Shown here in pieces: positions 36,286 to 47,467 of a DNA stretch of 64,000 bases. A program made the position numbers and the translations under genes. Position 1 is the stretch's first letter; each line of letters begins with the position of its first letter. Location: NCBI RefSeq assembly GCF_030124375.1, contig NZ_JASKLS010000012.1, positions 70,041-134,040 on the forward strand, given 5' to 3'. The notes under the pieces are model-generated. The model was not told where the DNA came from. It saw nothing but the letters and a program-made list of their open reading frames with translations, and ran no database searches. Source of the stretch: Sinorhizobium sp. 6-70 (GTDB taxonomy: Bacteria > Pseudomonadota > Alphaproteobacteria > Rhizobiales > Rhizobiaceae).

Positions 36286-37428
36286 TCATCGCCCTTTCGC
36301 GAGCGCCATCATCGTCGCCGCAAAACGGTCGATATCGGCATCCGTCACGTCGCGGATCGTCGACCGACGCATCGGCTGGTTTTCCGGAGCCTTCATCTCG
36401 CGGGCGAGATCGTCGGTCTCGAAAGCGTTGAATGCACTCGGTAGAGCGCGCGAGACGCCGCAGCGGTCCATCAGGTCGGAGACGAAGGCAGGAAGATCTG
36501 TCACCTCTTCGACGCCGCAGGCCCGTGCGGCACGGCCGAGGTCGGGCGTGTTCGCCTCGACGAGCCAGCTGATCGTCGCCTCGAAGGCAAGTGCCGTCGC
36601 GAGCCCGTGATGCACCGGCGCAAGCCCGGCCAACGCATGGCTGATGTTATGCGCGATCGCCGTGCCGCAATTGTCGATGGCGATCCCAGCATAGCAGGAG
36701 CCGAGCAGCACCTTGCCGCGCACCTCCAGATTGCCGGGCTCCTTCACCGCCGTCTCCAGGGCGCCGGTGATCAGCCGCAGCGCCTCGTGGGCATAAAACT
36801 GGGCGCCGCCGTGCGTGTTGCGATTGGTCGCCGCTTCGAAAGCGTGGACGAACGCATCGAGCCCACACCAGGCAGTGAGATTGGCGGGCAGTGTCGTCGT
36901 CAGGGACGGATCGAGCAGCACCAGATCGGCCTTAGTCTCCGCCCCCCAGATCCAGAGCTTCTTGCCTTCCGGCCCCGAGAAGATGTTGGTGGCGGAGGTC
37001 TCCGATCCGGTGCCGGCTGTCGTCGGCACCAGGATCTTCTTCAAGGGGTTTTTCGGCAACGGATTGGCGGCGAGCGCGTAGTGCATCGGGTCCCGGCCAG
37101 AGTCCGCGCAACAGGCGACGATCTTGGCGATATCGAGCGCCGAACCGCCGCCGATGCCGATCACGAGATCGCAGCCCGTCGCCATTTCAAGCGCCGCACG
37201 CAGGTGGGCAAGCTTCGGCTCCCCGGTAAATTCCGAGAAGATGCGGGTGCTGATTCCCTCCTGCTCAAGGGTTTTCGTGACACATTCGCTCAAACCGGAC
37301 TGCGCGAGAAAGACATCGATAACGATGATCGCGCGTTGCGCGCCAAACGTCCTTGCGGCGAGGGCAAGGGTCTGATGAATATTCTCTCCGAAACGGATTT
37401 CCGGAATGAAAGACATGGAAAACTGCAA
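36286..37428 (-). CDS. Iron-containing alcohol dehydrogenase
   Basis: 380 residues of the group III (Fe-type) alcohol dehydrogenase family. The cofactor motif GGGSALDIAK and PTTAGTGSE are clear, and the metal ligands appear in GLDAFVHAFE (Asp and His), HNISHALAG and VHHG. The start appears to be TTG at 37428, with GGGAG about 9 bases upstream; an ATG four codons later has no ribosome site. It is first in the operon with the ALDH and the dehydratase and divergent from a LysR gene 101 bases away. The substrate is unknown. Confidence 0.9.
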   Translation of the reverse strand: MQFSMSFIPEIRFGENIHQTLALAARTFGAQRAIIVIDVFLAQSGLSECVTKTLEQEGISTRIFSEFTGEPKLAHLRAALEMATGCDLVIGIGGGSALDIAKIVACCADSGRDPMHYALAANPLPKNPLKKILVPTTAGTGSETSATNIFSGPEGKKLWIWGAETKADLVLLDPSLTTTLPANLTAWCGLDAFVHAFEAATNRNTHGGAQFYAHEALRLITGALETAVKEPGNLEVRGKVLLGSCYAGIAIDNCGTAIAHNISHALAGLAPVHHGLATALAFEATISWLVEANTPDLGRAARACGVEEVTDLPAFVSDLMDRCGVSRALPSAFNAFETDDLAREMKAPENQPMRRSTIRDVTDADIDRFAATMMALAKGR

Positions 37429-37487
37429 AGGTCGTGCTCCCGGCTGGCCTGCGTCGCGGCTTTACCCTGCAACACGATCTGATATTT

Positions 37488-37500
37488 TCAAATCCGGTGA
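37488..37500. promoter_or_regulatory. Candidate LysR box in the divergent promoter region
   Basis: TCA-N7-TGA, a T-N11-A palindrome with partly matching AT-rich flanks, lies between the alcohol dehydrogenase operon and the LysR gene, 29 bases before the LysR start. The position is typical for LysR binding; the match is short. Confidence 0.35.
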
Positions 37501-37529
37501 ATTTTCGGCCTTTTTGATAACCTGAAGTC

Positions 37530-38441
37530 ATGGAAAACCGTCTGCTCGATCGCATTCCGCTGGAGGCCTTCCGCGTCTTCGATGCCGCGAGCCGGCACAT
37601 GAACTTTTCCCGCGCCGGTCGCGAGCTCAACATCACCCAGGCGGCCGTCAGCCGGCGCATCAAGACGCTTGAGGATCATCTGGGCAGCCCGCTCTTCAGC
37701 CGTCGCGGCAAGAACCTGGAGTTGACACCGCAGGGCGAGCGGCTTTTTCAGCGGGTACGCGCCTCGCTCGACTATCTCGAGGAAAGCCTCGAACCTTTCC
37801 GCGGTGCCTCCGGCCAGACGATCTCGATCGCCGCCAGCGGCTCGGTCTCCCATCTCTGGCTCGGCACGCGATTGCGCGAATTCGGCAAGGAGAACCCGGG
37901 CATCTCGATCCGCCTCTTGACGACGGACAGCCCCTCCGAGCTTGCCTCGGAAAACAACGACCTCGTCATCCTCTATTCCACCGGAGATCACCCGCGCTGG
38001 TCGCTGACCCTGTTGATGGCCGAGGAGTTGGCGCCGGTCGCCTCGCCCGACTATCTCGCCGCCAGGGGCCTCGATGCCGCCGAACTGCCACCCGAGACCA
38101 TCGCAACGCTCGACCTCATCGACTACGATCGCTTCAACGCCCACTGGATCTCGTTCCAGAAATGGTTCGAGCGGATCGAGCCTTCCCGGCACGGGGCAAA
38201 GCCGCGCCCCAAATATACGTTTTCAACCTATGTGATGGCGATCGATGCGGCTTTGCGCGGCGACGGCGTGGCGCTCGGCAGCCTCGGCCTGGTGCGGGAA
38301 CACCTCAGGGATGGCCGCCTGGCAATGCTCGGCCAACGCAGTCTTGCCTCCGGTTACGGCTATTATCTCGGGTTGCCGCGCAACCGGCCATCGACAGACG
38401 AGGTGCTCCGCCTCCACGCAGCGCTGAGCAGGCCGGCATGA
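37530..38441 (+). CDS. LysR family regulator (GcvA-like) of the alcohol/aldehyde dehydrogenase operon
   Basis: 303 residues. The N-terminal helix-turn-helix reads AFRVFDAASRHMNFSRAGRELN, ITQAAVSRRIKTLEDHLG, with the GcvA-type LFSRRGKNLELTPQGERL continuation. A periplasmic-binding-like effector domain follows. It is transcribed away from the adh-aldh-dehydratase operon, so it is the likely regulator of that unit, probably responding to its substrate. Confidence 0.88.
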   Translation: MENRLLDRIPLEAFRVFDAASRHMNFSRAGRELNITQAAVSRRIKTLEDHLGSPLFSRRGKNLELTPQGERLFQRVRASLDYLEESLEPFRGASGQTISIAASGSVSHLWLGTRLREFGKENPGISIRLLTTDSPSELASENNDLVILYSTGDHPRWSLTLLMAEELAPVASPDYLAARGLDAAELPPETIATLDLIDYDRFNAHWISFQKWFERIEPSRHGAKPRPKYTFSTYVMAIDAALRGDGVALGSLGLVREHLRDGRLAMLGQRSLASGYGYYLGLPRNRPSTDEVLRLHAALSRPA

Positions 38442-38569
38442 ACGGCGCGCCGATCCAGGATAGTGGGCCCCTGCAGCGCGGCGCTCTGGCTGCGCCATGC
38501 GCAATCTTCGTAGCGCGCGAGACATTTTGCGTGGCTGGCGCACTTTTCGAGACGGGGCGCTGAGGCCCG

Positions 38570-39457
38570 ATGGAGAAGAACCAGAAAGGCCGTTCCGGCA
38601 TCGCCTTTTTCTTCCTTGCCGTGGCGCTCGTTTTCACGGCGATCCTCGCGACCGTTCTTCTTGCCAACGAACAGCGCAACCTGAAACAACTCCTCACGGC
38701 CGCCGGTCTGCCAACGACGATGCTGGAGGAGGCGAAGCAGGAGGCTAATCAAGCGGAGCCGGCGCGTGAGGTCCGCAAGAAATCGGAACCGCCCCGGATG
38801 CTGCTGCCGGCCCGAACCTTTGAAGACCTGCACACGCCCGAGCAGCAGTTTCTGCGCGACATCCGCAGCGACCCGCGCGCGCTTTGCGAAGGCTTGCGCG
38901 ACGCGGGCTTTCGTGAACTTGAGTGGAAGTCCGCCGAGAGCGGCCGGTGGGAATGCTCCTCGCTCATCCCGCTTGCCCGGCCTGGCGAAGACAACCCCTC
39001 CTCGGTCTTCATTTTCGTCAAAGGCAACGGCGAAGACGAAATCACCTCGTTCCGCGTAAAGCTCAACATCGAACGGCCCGAGGACACACAGGCCGTCACC
39101 AGCGCCGCGGCCAAAGCCGCCTCGGTCTTCCTGACGCAGGTGCGCTGGGCGGATAGCGCAAGCATCGCCTTGCGAATCCAGGCGCTCAAGGAATTCGACC
39201 TCAAGCGCTTCGGCAGCCGGATCCAGTTCAAGCAGGAATCGGGCGACGTTCCCCGCTACAATTTCCTCGCCAACCAGGCGGCACGCACACGGCCGAAGAC
39301 TATCGCCGAGCTCTTTTTCGATCGCGGCAAGTGGCTCACTCCCGGCGACGGCTCGGCTGTCTCCTTCGTGCGCGGCCCGGCGGCCTGGAACGCGCCGGAG
39401 GCCATGCCTGAGGAAAGCAGCGCCTCTCCATCAACGAATAAGCAATCAGACCGCTGA
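38570..39457 (+). CDS. Membrane-anchored protein of unknown function
   Basis: 295 residues. A single hydrophobic segment at about residues 11-31 follows a short basic N-terminus (MEKNQKGR), so the rest should face the periplasm. A charged linker (~40-80) leads to a globular part with two cysteines (LCEGL near 105 and WECSS near 124) that could form a disulfide, then a Ser/Pro-rich tail. I do not recognise a family with confidence. It converges with the second Lrp-type gene, which is 12 bases away. The 128 bases upstream hold no evident promoter. Confidence 0.75.
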   Translation: MEKNQKGRSGIAFFFLAVALVFTAILATVLLANEQRNLKQLLTAAGLPTTMLEEAKQEANQAEPAREVRKKSEPPRMLLPARTFEDLHTPEQQFLRDIRSDPRALCEGLRDAGFRELEWKSAESGRWECSSLIPLARPGEDNPSSVFIFVKGNGEDEITSFRVKLNIERPEDTQAVTSAAAKAASVFLTQVRWADSASIALRIQALKEFDLKRFGSRIQFKQESGDVPRYNFLANQAARTRPKTIAELFFDRGKWLTPGDGSAVSFVRGPAAWNAPEAMPEESSASPSTNKQSDR

Positions 39458-39469
39458 AACCAGAGCCGC

Positions 39470-39901
39470 TCAGCGGTCGATGCGGGTCGAGAGAATGATC
39501 GAGGACAGCGTCTTTTCGACGCCGTCGATTTCGCCGATGCGATCGATCAACAGGTCGAGCTCGCTGATCGAGGCCGCCGCCACGACCGCGATGAGATCGA
39601 AACTGCCGCTGACGGAATGAAGCGTCCGGATCTCCCGGATCGCACCGAGCTCGGGCGTAACACGGCTCAGCGCCCGTGGCGCGATGGTGATCAGCACATG
39701 CGCCTTCACCAGGCCCTTCTCGTAGCTTTCCGAAAGCCGCACGCCATAGCCGGCAATGACGCCCTCGCGCTCCAGTCGTTCGATTCGCGCCTGCACCGTC
39801 GTGCGCGAAAGGCCGAGCCGGCGTGCGATCGTCGCCGTCGGCATCCGCGCATTCTCGCTCAGGATGGCGAGAAGCTCACGGTCCTTGTCAGTTACCTGCA
39901 T
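39470..39901 (-). CDS. Lrp/AsnC family regulator, divergent from saccharopine dehydrogenase-like gene
   Basis: 143 residues from the ATG at 39901, which gives the usual Lrp start (MQVTDKDRELLAILSENAR); an ATG at 39955 would add 18 atypical residues. The helix-turn-helix is ATIARRLGLSRTTVQARIERL, followed by the RAM domain (HVLITIAPRALS, HSVSGSFDLIAVV). Neither start has a strong ribosome site. By position it should regulate the divergent saccharopine dehydrogenase-like gene in response to an amino acid, perhaps lysine. Confidence 0.87.
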   Translation of the reverse strand: MQVTDKDRELLAILSENARMPTATIARRLGLSRTTVQARIERLEREGVIAGYGVRLSESYEKGLVKAHVLITIAPRALSRVTPELGAIREIRTLHSVSGSFDLIAVVAAASISELDLLIDRIGEIDGVEKTLSSIILSTRIDR

Positions 39902-40024
39902 ATCGTCGGTCCATTTTGGCGAATTGCCGAATATTGACCGGCGATTTAGCCGCATCGACGCTTCAAATCAACAGGCCATCGCGAGAGAATAGAATACGAA
40001 GCAGCTCATACCCTGGGGAAAAGA

Positions 40025-41128
40025 ATGAAAGACATCGTCGTCATCGGCGCCGGCAAGATCGGCTCCACCATCGCACGCATGCTGGCGCATACCGGCGACT
40101 ATCGCGTCTGTGTTGCCGACCGCAGCGCCGAGCAACTGCAACAGGTCGAAAAGCACGATGCCATTTCGACCGCGACCATCGACATCTCCGACAAGAAGGC
40201 CCTCGTCGGCCTGCTGACCGGCAAGTTCGCCGTGTTGAGTGCGGCACCGTTCCACCTGACGGTCGCCATTGCCGAAGCTGCCGCCGACGCCGGGATCCAC
40301 TATCTCGACCTGACCGAGGACGTCGAATCGACCCGCCAGGTCAAGGCGATCGCGGCAGAAGCGAAGACCGCCTTCATTCCGCAATGCGGCCTTGCGCCGG
40401 GCTTCATCTCGATCGTCGCTAACGATCTGGCGAAGCGCTTCGACACGCTGGAGAGCGTGCGCATGCGCGTCGGCGCCCTGCCGCAATATCCGTCCAACGC
40501 CCTCAACTATAACCTGACCTGGAGCACGGACGGCGTCATCAACGAATATATCGAGCCCTGCGAAGCGATCGTCGAGGGTTCCCTGATCGAAGTTCCGGCG
40601 ATGGAAGAGCGCGAGGAATTCTCGCTCGACGGCGTCACCTACGAGGCCTTCAACACCTCCGGCGGCCTCGGTACGCTTTGCGAAACCTTGAAGGGCAAGG
40701 TCCGCACGCTGAACTACAAGACGATCCGCTATCCGGGCCACGCCGCCATCTTCAAGGCGCTCCTGAACGACCTTGGCCTGCGCCATCGCCGCGAGGTGCT
40801 GAAGGATATTCTGGAGAACGCCCTGCCGACCACCACGCAGGACGTCGTCGTCATCTTCGTCACCGTCTCCGGCTTCCGCGAAGGCCGCCTGGTTCAGGAA
40901 ACCTACGCCAACAAGGTCTATAGCGGTGTTGTCGCCGGACGCATGCAGAGCGGCATCCAGATCACCACGGCGGGCAGTATCTGCGCCGTCCTCGACCTGC
41001 TCGCCGAAGGCAAGATCGCGACGAAGGGCTTCGTCCGCCAGGAAGACATCGCGCTCGACACCTTCCTCGCCAACCGCTTCGGTTATTACTACGCGCAGAA
41101 GCACGAGAGGGAACGCGCGGCGAGCTGA
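40025..41128 (+). CDS. Saccharopine dehydrogenase-like oxidoreductase
   Basis: 367 residues. An N-terminal Rossmann domain (IVVIGAGKIGSTIARML) is followed by the saccharopine dehydrogenase C-terminal domain; CGLAPGFISIVAND and YPGHAAIFKALL are typical of the Lys9/carboxynorspermidine dehydrogenase superfamily. Candidate reactions are release of 2-aminoadipate semialdehyde from saccharopine (lysine breakdown) or a related imino-acid reduction in polyamine synthesis. No lysine-ketoglutarate reductase gene is adjacent. The divergent Lrp-type regulator favours amino acid catabolism. It starts after GGGGAAAAG; a repeat and a clear terminator follow. Confidence 0.85.
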   Translation: MKDIVVIGAGKIGSTIARMLAHTGDYRVCVADRSAEQLQQVEKHDAISTATIDISDKKALVGLLTGKFAVLSAAPFHLTVAIAEAAADAGIHYLDLTEDVESTRQVKAIAAEAKTAFIPQCGLAPGFISIVANDLAKRFDTLESVRMRVGALPQYPSNALNYNLTWSTDGVINEYIEPCEAIVEGSLIEVPAMEEREEFSLDGVTYEAFNTSGGLGTLCETLKGKVRTLNYKTIRYPGHAAIFKALLNDLGLRHRREVLKDILENALPTTTQDVVVIFVTVSGFREGRLVQETYANKVYSGVVAGRMQSGIQITTAGSICAVLDLLAEGKIATKGFVRQEDIALDTFLANRFGYYYAQKHERERAAS

Positions 41129-41141
41129 AGCGCTGCTCCTG

Positions 41142-41244
41142 CTGCATGTTTCCTTAATCGTAGCCGATTTAAGGATAAAGACATGCAGCAGTTCAAAGCG
41201 CTACAGCGTCCTTTGCGCGTCTCATAGGCGCGCGGCGCCGTAGA
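41142..41244 (+). repeat. Two-module palindromic repeat, family A, copy 3
   Basis: CTGCATGTTTCC...GGATAAAGACATGCAG, then TTCAAAGCGCTACAGCG and GCGCGCGGCGCCGTAG. It matches copy 2 (24149-24244) over almost its whole length, with the second stem diverged. It begins 13 bases after the stop of the saccharopine dehydrogenase-like gene. Confidence 0.75.
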
Positions 41245-41281
41245 GGGGGCGTTCCAGCGCGTCGGCGAAATGAAACACGAT

Positions 41282-41310
41282 AAATGCCCGGGCGAGGTCC
41301 GGGCATTTTT
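41282..41310 (+). terminator. Rho-independent terminator after the saccharopine dehydrogenase-like gene
   Basis: AAATGCCCGG pairs perfectly with CCGGGCATTT around a 7-base loop and continues into TTTTT. It lies after repeat A copy 3. Confidence 0.8.
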
Positions 41311-41337
41311 GCGTTCAAGGGTCATCCCGTCTCGCAT

Positions 41338-41490
41338 CCCCCTCATCCGGCCTGCCGGCCACCTTCTCCCCGCAAGCGGGGCGAAGGAGACTCGAGGCAC
41401 CGCTTCAGTTCCCTCTCCCAGGAAGAATACGATTGCGGCGGTGCTCGTCCCCTCGCCCCGCCTGCCGGGAGAGGGCTAGGGTGAGGGGCA
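41338..41490. repeat. Palindromic intergenic repeat, family C, copy 2
   Basis: CCCCTCATCCGGCCTGCCGGCCACC, then a CTTCTCCCCGCAAGCGGGGCGAAGG hairpin, a spacer, and a second palindrome (CCCTCTCCC...GGGAGAGGGCTAGGGTGAGGGG). It matches 14326-14440 in reverse. Between it and the atp terminator (41491-41574) nothing else is evident. Confidence 0.75.
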
Positions 41491-41574
41491 TTGTGAACGC
41501 TGTGCGCGGCGACGTTCGCTTGACCGGTTGTCGACATTACCCACCACGAACGGAACGCGATGGCGCCGGACATG

Positions 41575-41598
41575 AAAAACCCCGCTCGAGGCGGGGTT
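41575..41598 (-). terminator. Rho-independent terminator of the atp operon
   Basis: On the minus strand AACCCCGC pairs with GCGGGGTT across a 5-base loop and runs into TTTTT. It lies 34 bases downstream of the atpC stop. Confidence 0.85.
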
Positions 41599-41631
41599 CG
41601 ATAGGCATTATCCCTTATCGGGATGCCCCCT

Positions 41632-42036
41632 TCAGGCGGGAATGACGATCTCCCCGAGCTTCGTCAGTTCGGCGATGAATTGCTCGAGACGAGTCTTCTT
41701 CTCGTCGCCTGCGCCCTCCAGTTCGGCGCGAACGGCGTCGATGCGGTTTTCCAGAACCGTGCGGTCGAGTTCATCGACGTGGACGGCGGACTCGGCAAGC
41801 AGCGTGCAGCCGGTCGGCAGGATATCGGCGAAACCACCGAATACTGCGAAACGCTCGGTCTTGCCGTCAGCCGTTTTCACGGTAACCACGCCCGGCTTGA
41901 CGGTCGTCATCGTCGGCGCGTGATAGGCCATCACGGTCATCTCGCCCTCGGTTGCCGGAATGACGACTTCCGTCACTTTTTCCGAAAGCAGCAGGCGCTC
42001 GGGGGAAACAAGCTCAAAATTGAAACTGTCGGCCAT
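41632..42036 (-). CDS. atpC: ATP synthase epsilon subunit
   Basis: 134 residues: an N-terminal beta-sandwich (FELVSPERLLLSEKVTEVVIPATEG through MAYHAPTMTTVKPG) and a C-terminal helical hairpin. It links the F1 rotor to F0 and inhibits ATP hydrolysis. The ATG at 42036 is preferred, as AGAAG sits nine bases upstream; an ATG two codons earlier is too close to it. It is the last gene of atpHAGDC, and two hairpins separate it from atpD. Confidence 0.96.
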   Translation of the reverse strand: MADSFNFELVSPERLLLSEKVTEVVIPATEGEMTVMAYHAPTMTTVKPGVVTVKTADGKTERFAVFGGFADILPTGCTLLAESAVHVDELDRTVLENRIDAVRAELEGAGDEKKTRLEQFIAELTKLGEIVIPA

Positions 42037-42090
42037 GACCATTCACTTCTGGTGCGCGCGCCATCCGTTGGCAGCGGCTGTGGCATGTTC

Positions 42091-42147
42091 TCTGCCGCTC
42101 GTGGCGGCAGAATGAAAACCGTGGCGTGAAATGTTCGCGCCACGGTT
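42091..42147 (-). other. Two intercistronic hairpins between atpD and atpC
   Basis: TCTGCCGC/GCGGCAGA (42091-42098 with 42104-42111, 5-base loop) and AACCGTGGCG/CGCCACGGTT (42117-42126 with 42138-42147, 11-base loop) are perfect stems in the 122-base gap. Neither is followed by a T-run on the minus strand. They may limit readthrough or set mRNA decay between the two genes. Confidence 0.55.
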
Positions 42148-42158
42148 CACGATGCTGA

Positions 42159-44578
<2,420 letters not shown>

Positions 44579-44605
44579 CCGTTGTCCGTCCTAAATGAAA
44601 CCCGC

Positions 44606-46135
44606 TCAGGCGAAAGACTTGGCGAAGGTGTCGATTGCAGCCTTCAGCTTGCCCTTGGTGTCGTCGGAAATCGCCTTTTCCGTGCGGATCGTTTCCAGCA
44701 CGTCCTTGCCTTCCGAACGCAGGTAGGAGAGCAGGCCCTGCTCGAACTTGCCGACCTGGTTGACCGGCAGCTTGTCAAGGTAGCCGTTGACGCCTGCGAA
44801 GATCACCGCGACCTGCTCTTCCGTCTTCAGCGGCGAGAACTGCGGCTGCTTCAGGAGTTCGGTCAGGCGGGCACCGCGGTTCAAGAGGCGTTGCGTTGCG
44901 GCATCGAGATCCGAACCGAACTGTGCGAAGGCCGCCATTTCGCGGTACTGCGCGAGTTCACCCTTGATCGAGCCTGCGACCTGCTTCATCGCCTTGATCT
45001 GCGCCGAAGAGCCGACGCGCGAAACCGACAGACCGACGTTAACGGCCGGACGGATGCCCTGGTAGAACAGGTCGGTTTCAAGGAAGATCTGGCCGTCGGT
45101 GATCGAGATCACGTTGGTCGGAATGAACGCGGAAACGTCGTTGCCCTGCGTCTCGATGACCGGCAGAGCCGTCAGCGAGCCGGCACCCTTGTCGTCGTTG
45201 AGCTTTGCAGCGCGCTCAAGCAGGCGGGAATGCAGGTAGAAAACGTCGCCCGGATAGGCTTCGCGGCCCGGCGGACGGCGCAGGAGCAGCGACATCTGAC
45301 GGTATGCGACGGCCTGCTTGGAAAGGTCGTCATAGCCGATCAGCGCATGCTTGCCGTTGTCGCGGAAGTATTCGCCCATCGCGCAGCCGGCGAACGGAGC
45401 GAGGTACTGCATCGGGGCCGGATCCGAAGCGGTCGCGGCAATGATGATCGAGTACTGCAGCGCGCCGCGCTCTTCGAGAACCTTCACGAATTGGGCAACC
45501 GTCGAGCGCTTCTGGCCGATGGCGACATAGACGCAGTAGAGCTTGTCCTGCTCCGGGCCGTTATCGTGGATCGGCTTCTGGTTCAGGAAGGTGTCGAGGA
45601 TGATCGCGGTCTTGCCGGTCTGGCGGTCGCCGATGACGAGCTCGCGCTGGCCGCGGCCGACCGGGATGAGGGCGTCGATCGCCTTGAGGCCGGTCGACAT
45701 CGGCTCATGAACCGACTTGCGCGGAATGATGCCGGGAGCCTTGACGTCAACGCGGGCGCGCTGCTTGGCATTGATCGGGCCCTTGCCGTCGATCGGGTTG
45801 CCGAGCGCGTCGACGACGCGGCCGAGCAGTTCCGGACCAACCGGGACGTCCACGATGGCGCCAGTCCGCTTGACGGTGTCGCCTTCCTTGATGTCACGGT
45901 CGGAACCGAAAATAACCACACCGACGTTGTCGGCTTCGAGGTTCAGCGCCATGCCGCGAATTCCGCCGGGGAATTCGACCATCTCGCCTGCCTGTACGTT
46001 GTCCAGGCCGTAGACGCGGGCGATACCGTCACCGACGGAAAGCACCTGGCCAACTTCGGAGACTTCTGCTTCCTGGCCGAAATTTTTGATCTGATCTTTG
46101 AGAATTGCGGAAATTTCCGCGGCGCGGATATCCAT
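44606..46135 (-). CDS. atpA: ATP synthase alpha subunit
   Basis: 509 residues, the non-catalytic nucleotide-binding F1 subunit. P-loop GDRQTGKT near residue 170, the arginine-finger region [13 protein letters not shown], and the N-terminal [32 protein letters not shown] are typical. The start codon shares one base with the atpH stop codon (TGATG), so translation is coupled. Confidence 0.98.
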   Translation of the reverse strand: MDIRAAEISAILKDQIKNFGQEAEVSEVGQVLSVGDGIARVYGLDNVQAGEMVEFPGGIRGMALNLEADNVGVVIFGSDRDIKEGDTVKRTGAIVDVPVGPELLGRVVDALGNPIDGKGPINAKQRARVDVKAPGIIPRKSVHEPMSTGLKAIDALIPVGRGQRELVIGDRQTGKTAIILDTFLNQKPIHDNGPEQDKLYCVYVAIGQKRSTVAQFVKVLEERGALQYSIIIAATASDPAPMQYLAPFAGCAMGEYFRDNGKHALIGYDDLSKQAVAYRQMSLLLRRPPGREAYPGDVFYLHSRLLERAAKLNDDKGAGSLTALPVIETQGNDVSAFIPTNVISITDGQIFLETDLFYQGIRPAVNVGLSVSRVGSSAQIKAMKQVAGSIKGELAQYREMAAFAQFGSDLDAATQRLLNRGARLTELLKQPQFSPLKTEEQVAVIFAGVNGYLDKLPVNQVGKFEQGLLSYLRSEGKDVLETIRTEKAISDDTKGKLKAAIDTFAKSFA

Positions 46136-46701
46136 CAGCCGACCTCTTTCAGTGCAAGCTTAAGGGTAGAGAGTTTGGTGCGAAGGGAGGTGTCAATCTG
46201 GCGGGACCCGACCTTGACGATCAGACCTCCAAGAATAGACGGGTCGACAGTGACGTTGACCGCCACGTCTTTGCCGGTGACGCCCTTGAGCGTCGCCTTC
46301 AATTCAGTTTCCTGCGCCGGGGTCAGCGCATGGGCCGACGTGACGTCGGCGGAAATTTCGCCGCGATGGCGCGCGGCAATCAGGCGGAACGCCTGGATGA
46401 TGCCCGGCAGCGCGAAGAGGCGGCGGTTGCGGGCAACGACCTTGAGGAAGTTGCCGACCAGCCCGGAGATACCAGCCTTTTCGGCGACCGCGGAAATGGC
46501 CTTGAACTGGTCCTCGGCAGAAAAGACCGGGCTTACGATCAGCCGCTTCAGGTCATCGCTGCCGTCGATCAGCGCCTGGACGCGATTAAGGTCGGCGCCG
46601 ACCGCATCGAGCGAACCGGCCTCAAGAGCGAGTTCGAAGAGCGAGGACGCATATCTTTCTGCAACACCGGAAATAAGCTGGGATGTGTCTGCCACGGGCA
46701 C
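46135..46701 (-). CDS. atpH: ATP synthase delta subunit
   Basis: 188 residues (OSCP/delta family), the stator protein linking F1 to the b subunits. The helical N-terminal domain ([18 protein letters not shown]) and C-terminal strand region ([26 protein letters not shown]) are both present. The start is a GTG at 46701 or, two codons later, a GTG at 46695 that has better spacing from GAGAGAAG. It is the first gene of atpHAGDC; the promoter should lie in the 250 bases up to 46951, where I see no distinct site. The F0 genes are elsewhere, as usual in alphaproteobacteria. Confidence 0.94.
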   Translation of the reverse strand: MPVADTSQLISGVAERYASSLFELALEAGSLDAVGADLNRVQALIDGSDDLKRLIVSPVFSAEDQFKAISAVAEKAGISGLVGNFLKVVARNRRLFALPGIIQAFRLIAARHRGEISADVTSAHALTPAQETELKATLKGVTGKDVAVNVTVDPSILGGLIVKVGSRQIDTSLRTKLSTLKLALKEVG

Positions 46702-46951
46702 ACGCTTCTCTCTAAATCATCCAAGAACGTCAGCTGCGGCGAACCGTTGACTTAACACCTTGAATTTGCTGCAATAACTCGCAGGATATCGAGGCCTCTC
46801 GACCCACTTCCCCCGCAATTCGCGGTTCGTCTAGCATAGGATGTTTGGACTCGCAACACGCCAACGGCAGGAATGCGGCATAAGTCGACCCACATCGGCC
46901 GAATTTTGCCGTAAATCCCCGAATGAAACGCTGAAATCCTGCTTACGTTCG

Positions 46952-47338
46952 TCAGATCAGCCCGAAAACATACGCAAGCGGGAGGATCGCCAGCACCGCC
47001 TGAACAGCAAGGGCGATCCAGTTGAAAAGTGTCCCGCCATTGTCGCTCATCATCGACAGGATGCGACCGAAGGCCGCGAGCGCGAAGGCCGCGCCGACAG
47101 CGAGATAGACCATCGGCTGGCCGAGCAGGATGGCGCCGAGCCCGAGACCGACATGCATGCCGCCCATGGTGGAGCGGGCTTCAGCAAGCCCGCCGCGGCG
47201 CCCCTCGGCGACGCCGATGCCGGCCGCGCGAAAGGCAAGACGCGGCGCAAAGAGCATGACAAGGCCGATAAGCGTTGCGGCGGTCGCCGCGCAAAATGCC
47301 AGGAACTCCCCGGTTTCCGTCGGAATGTAGAACTCCAT
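46952..47338 (-). CDS. Small four-helix membrane protein, DUF4345-like
   Basis: 128 residues with four hydrophobic segments (about 13-32, 55-75, 78-95 and 105-127). The central EARSTMGGMHVGLGLGAI and FGRILSMMSDNG segments resemble the DUF4345 family, an assignment by recall. Function unknown. It lies between priA and the atp operon on the same strand, with 250 bases before atpH and 243 bases to priA, and is probably transcribed on its own. Confidence 0.7.
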   Translation of the reverse strand: MEFYIPTETGEFLAFCAATAATLIGLVMLFAPRLAFRAAGIGVAEGRRGGLAEARSTMGGMHVGLGLGAILLGQPMVYLAVGAAFALAAFGRILSMMSDNGGTLFNWIALAVQAVLAILPLAYVFGLI

Positions 47339-47467
47339 GCCGTCCCCGCTGATGGAATCATCGTCGTTGGCGTCGCGCCCGAGCGATTCCTCGCAGACGC
47401 GGCACCGGGGGAGGTCTAGCGCATGTCGGCGCCAATGTGAATCCGCTCCGTCGCGTTCAAACCATCG

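Noticed and set aside
41129-41631. CRISPR array or small RNA cluster in the 500-base gap before atpC
   Set aside because: The repeats are single palindromic elements without regular spacing or identical direct repeats; the content is explained by repeats A and C and two terminators.
44582-46750. A 722-codon open frame opposite atpA and atpH
   Set aside because: Shadow of the atp genes, with no recognisable domain and no ribosome site.
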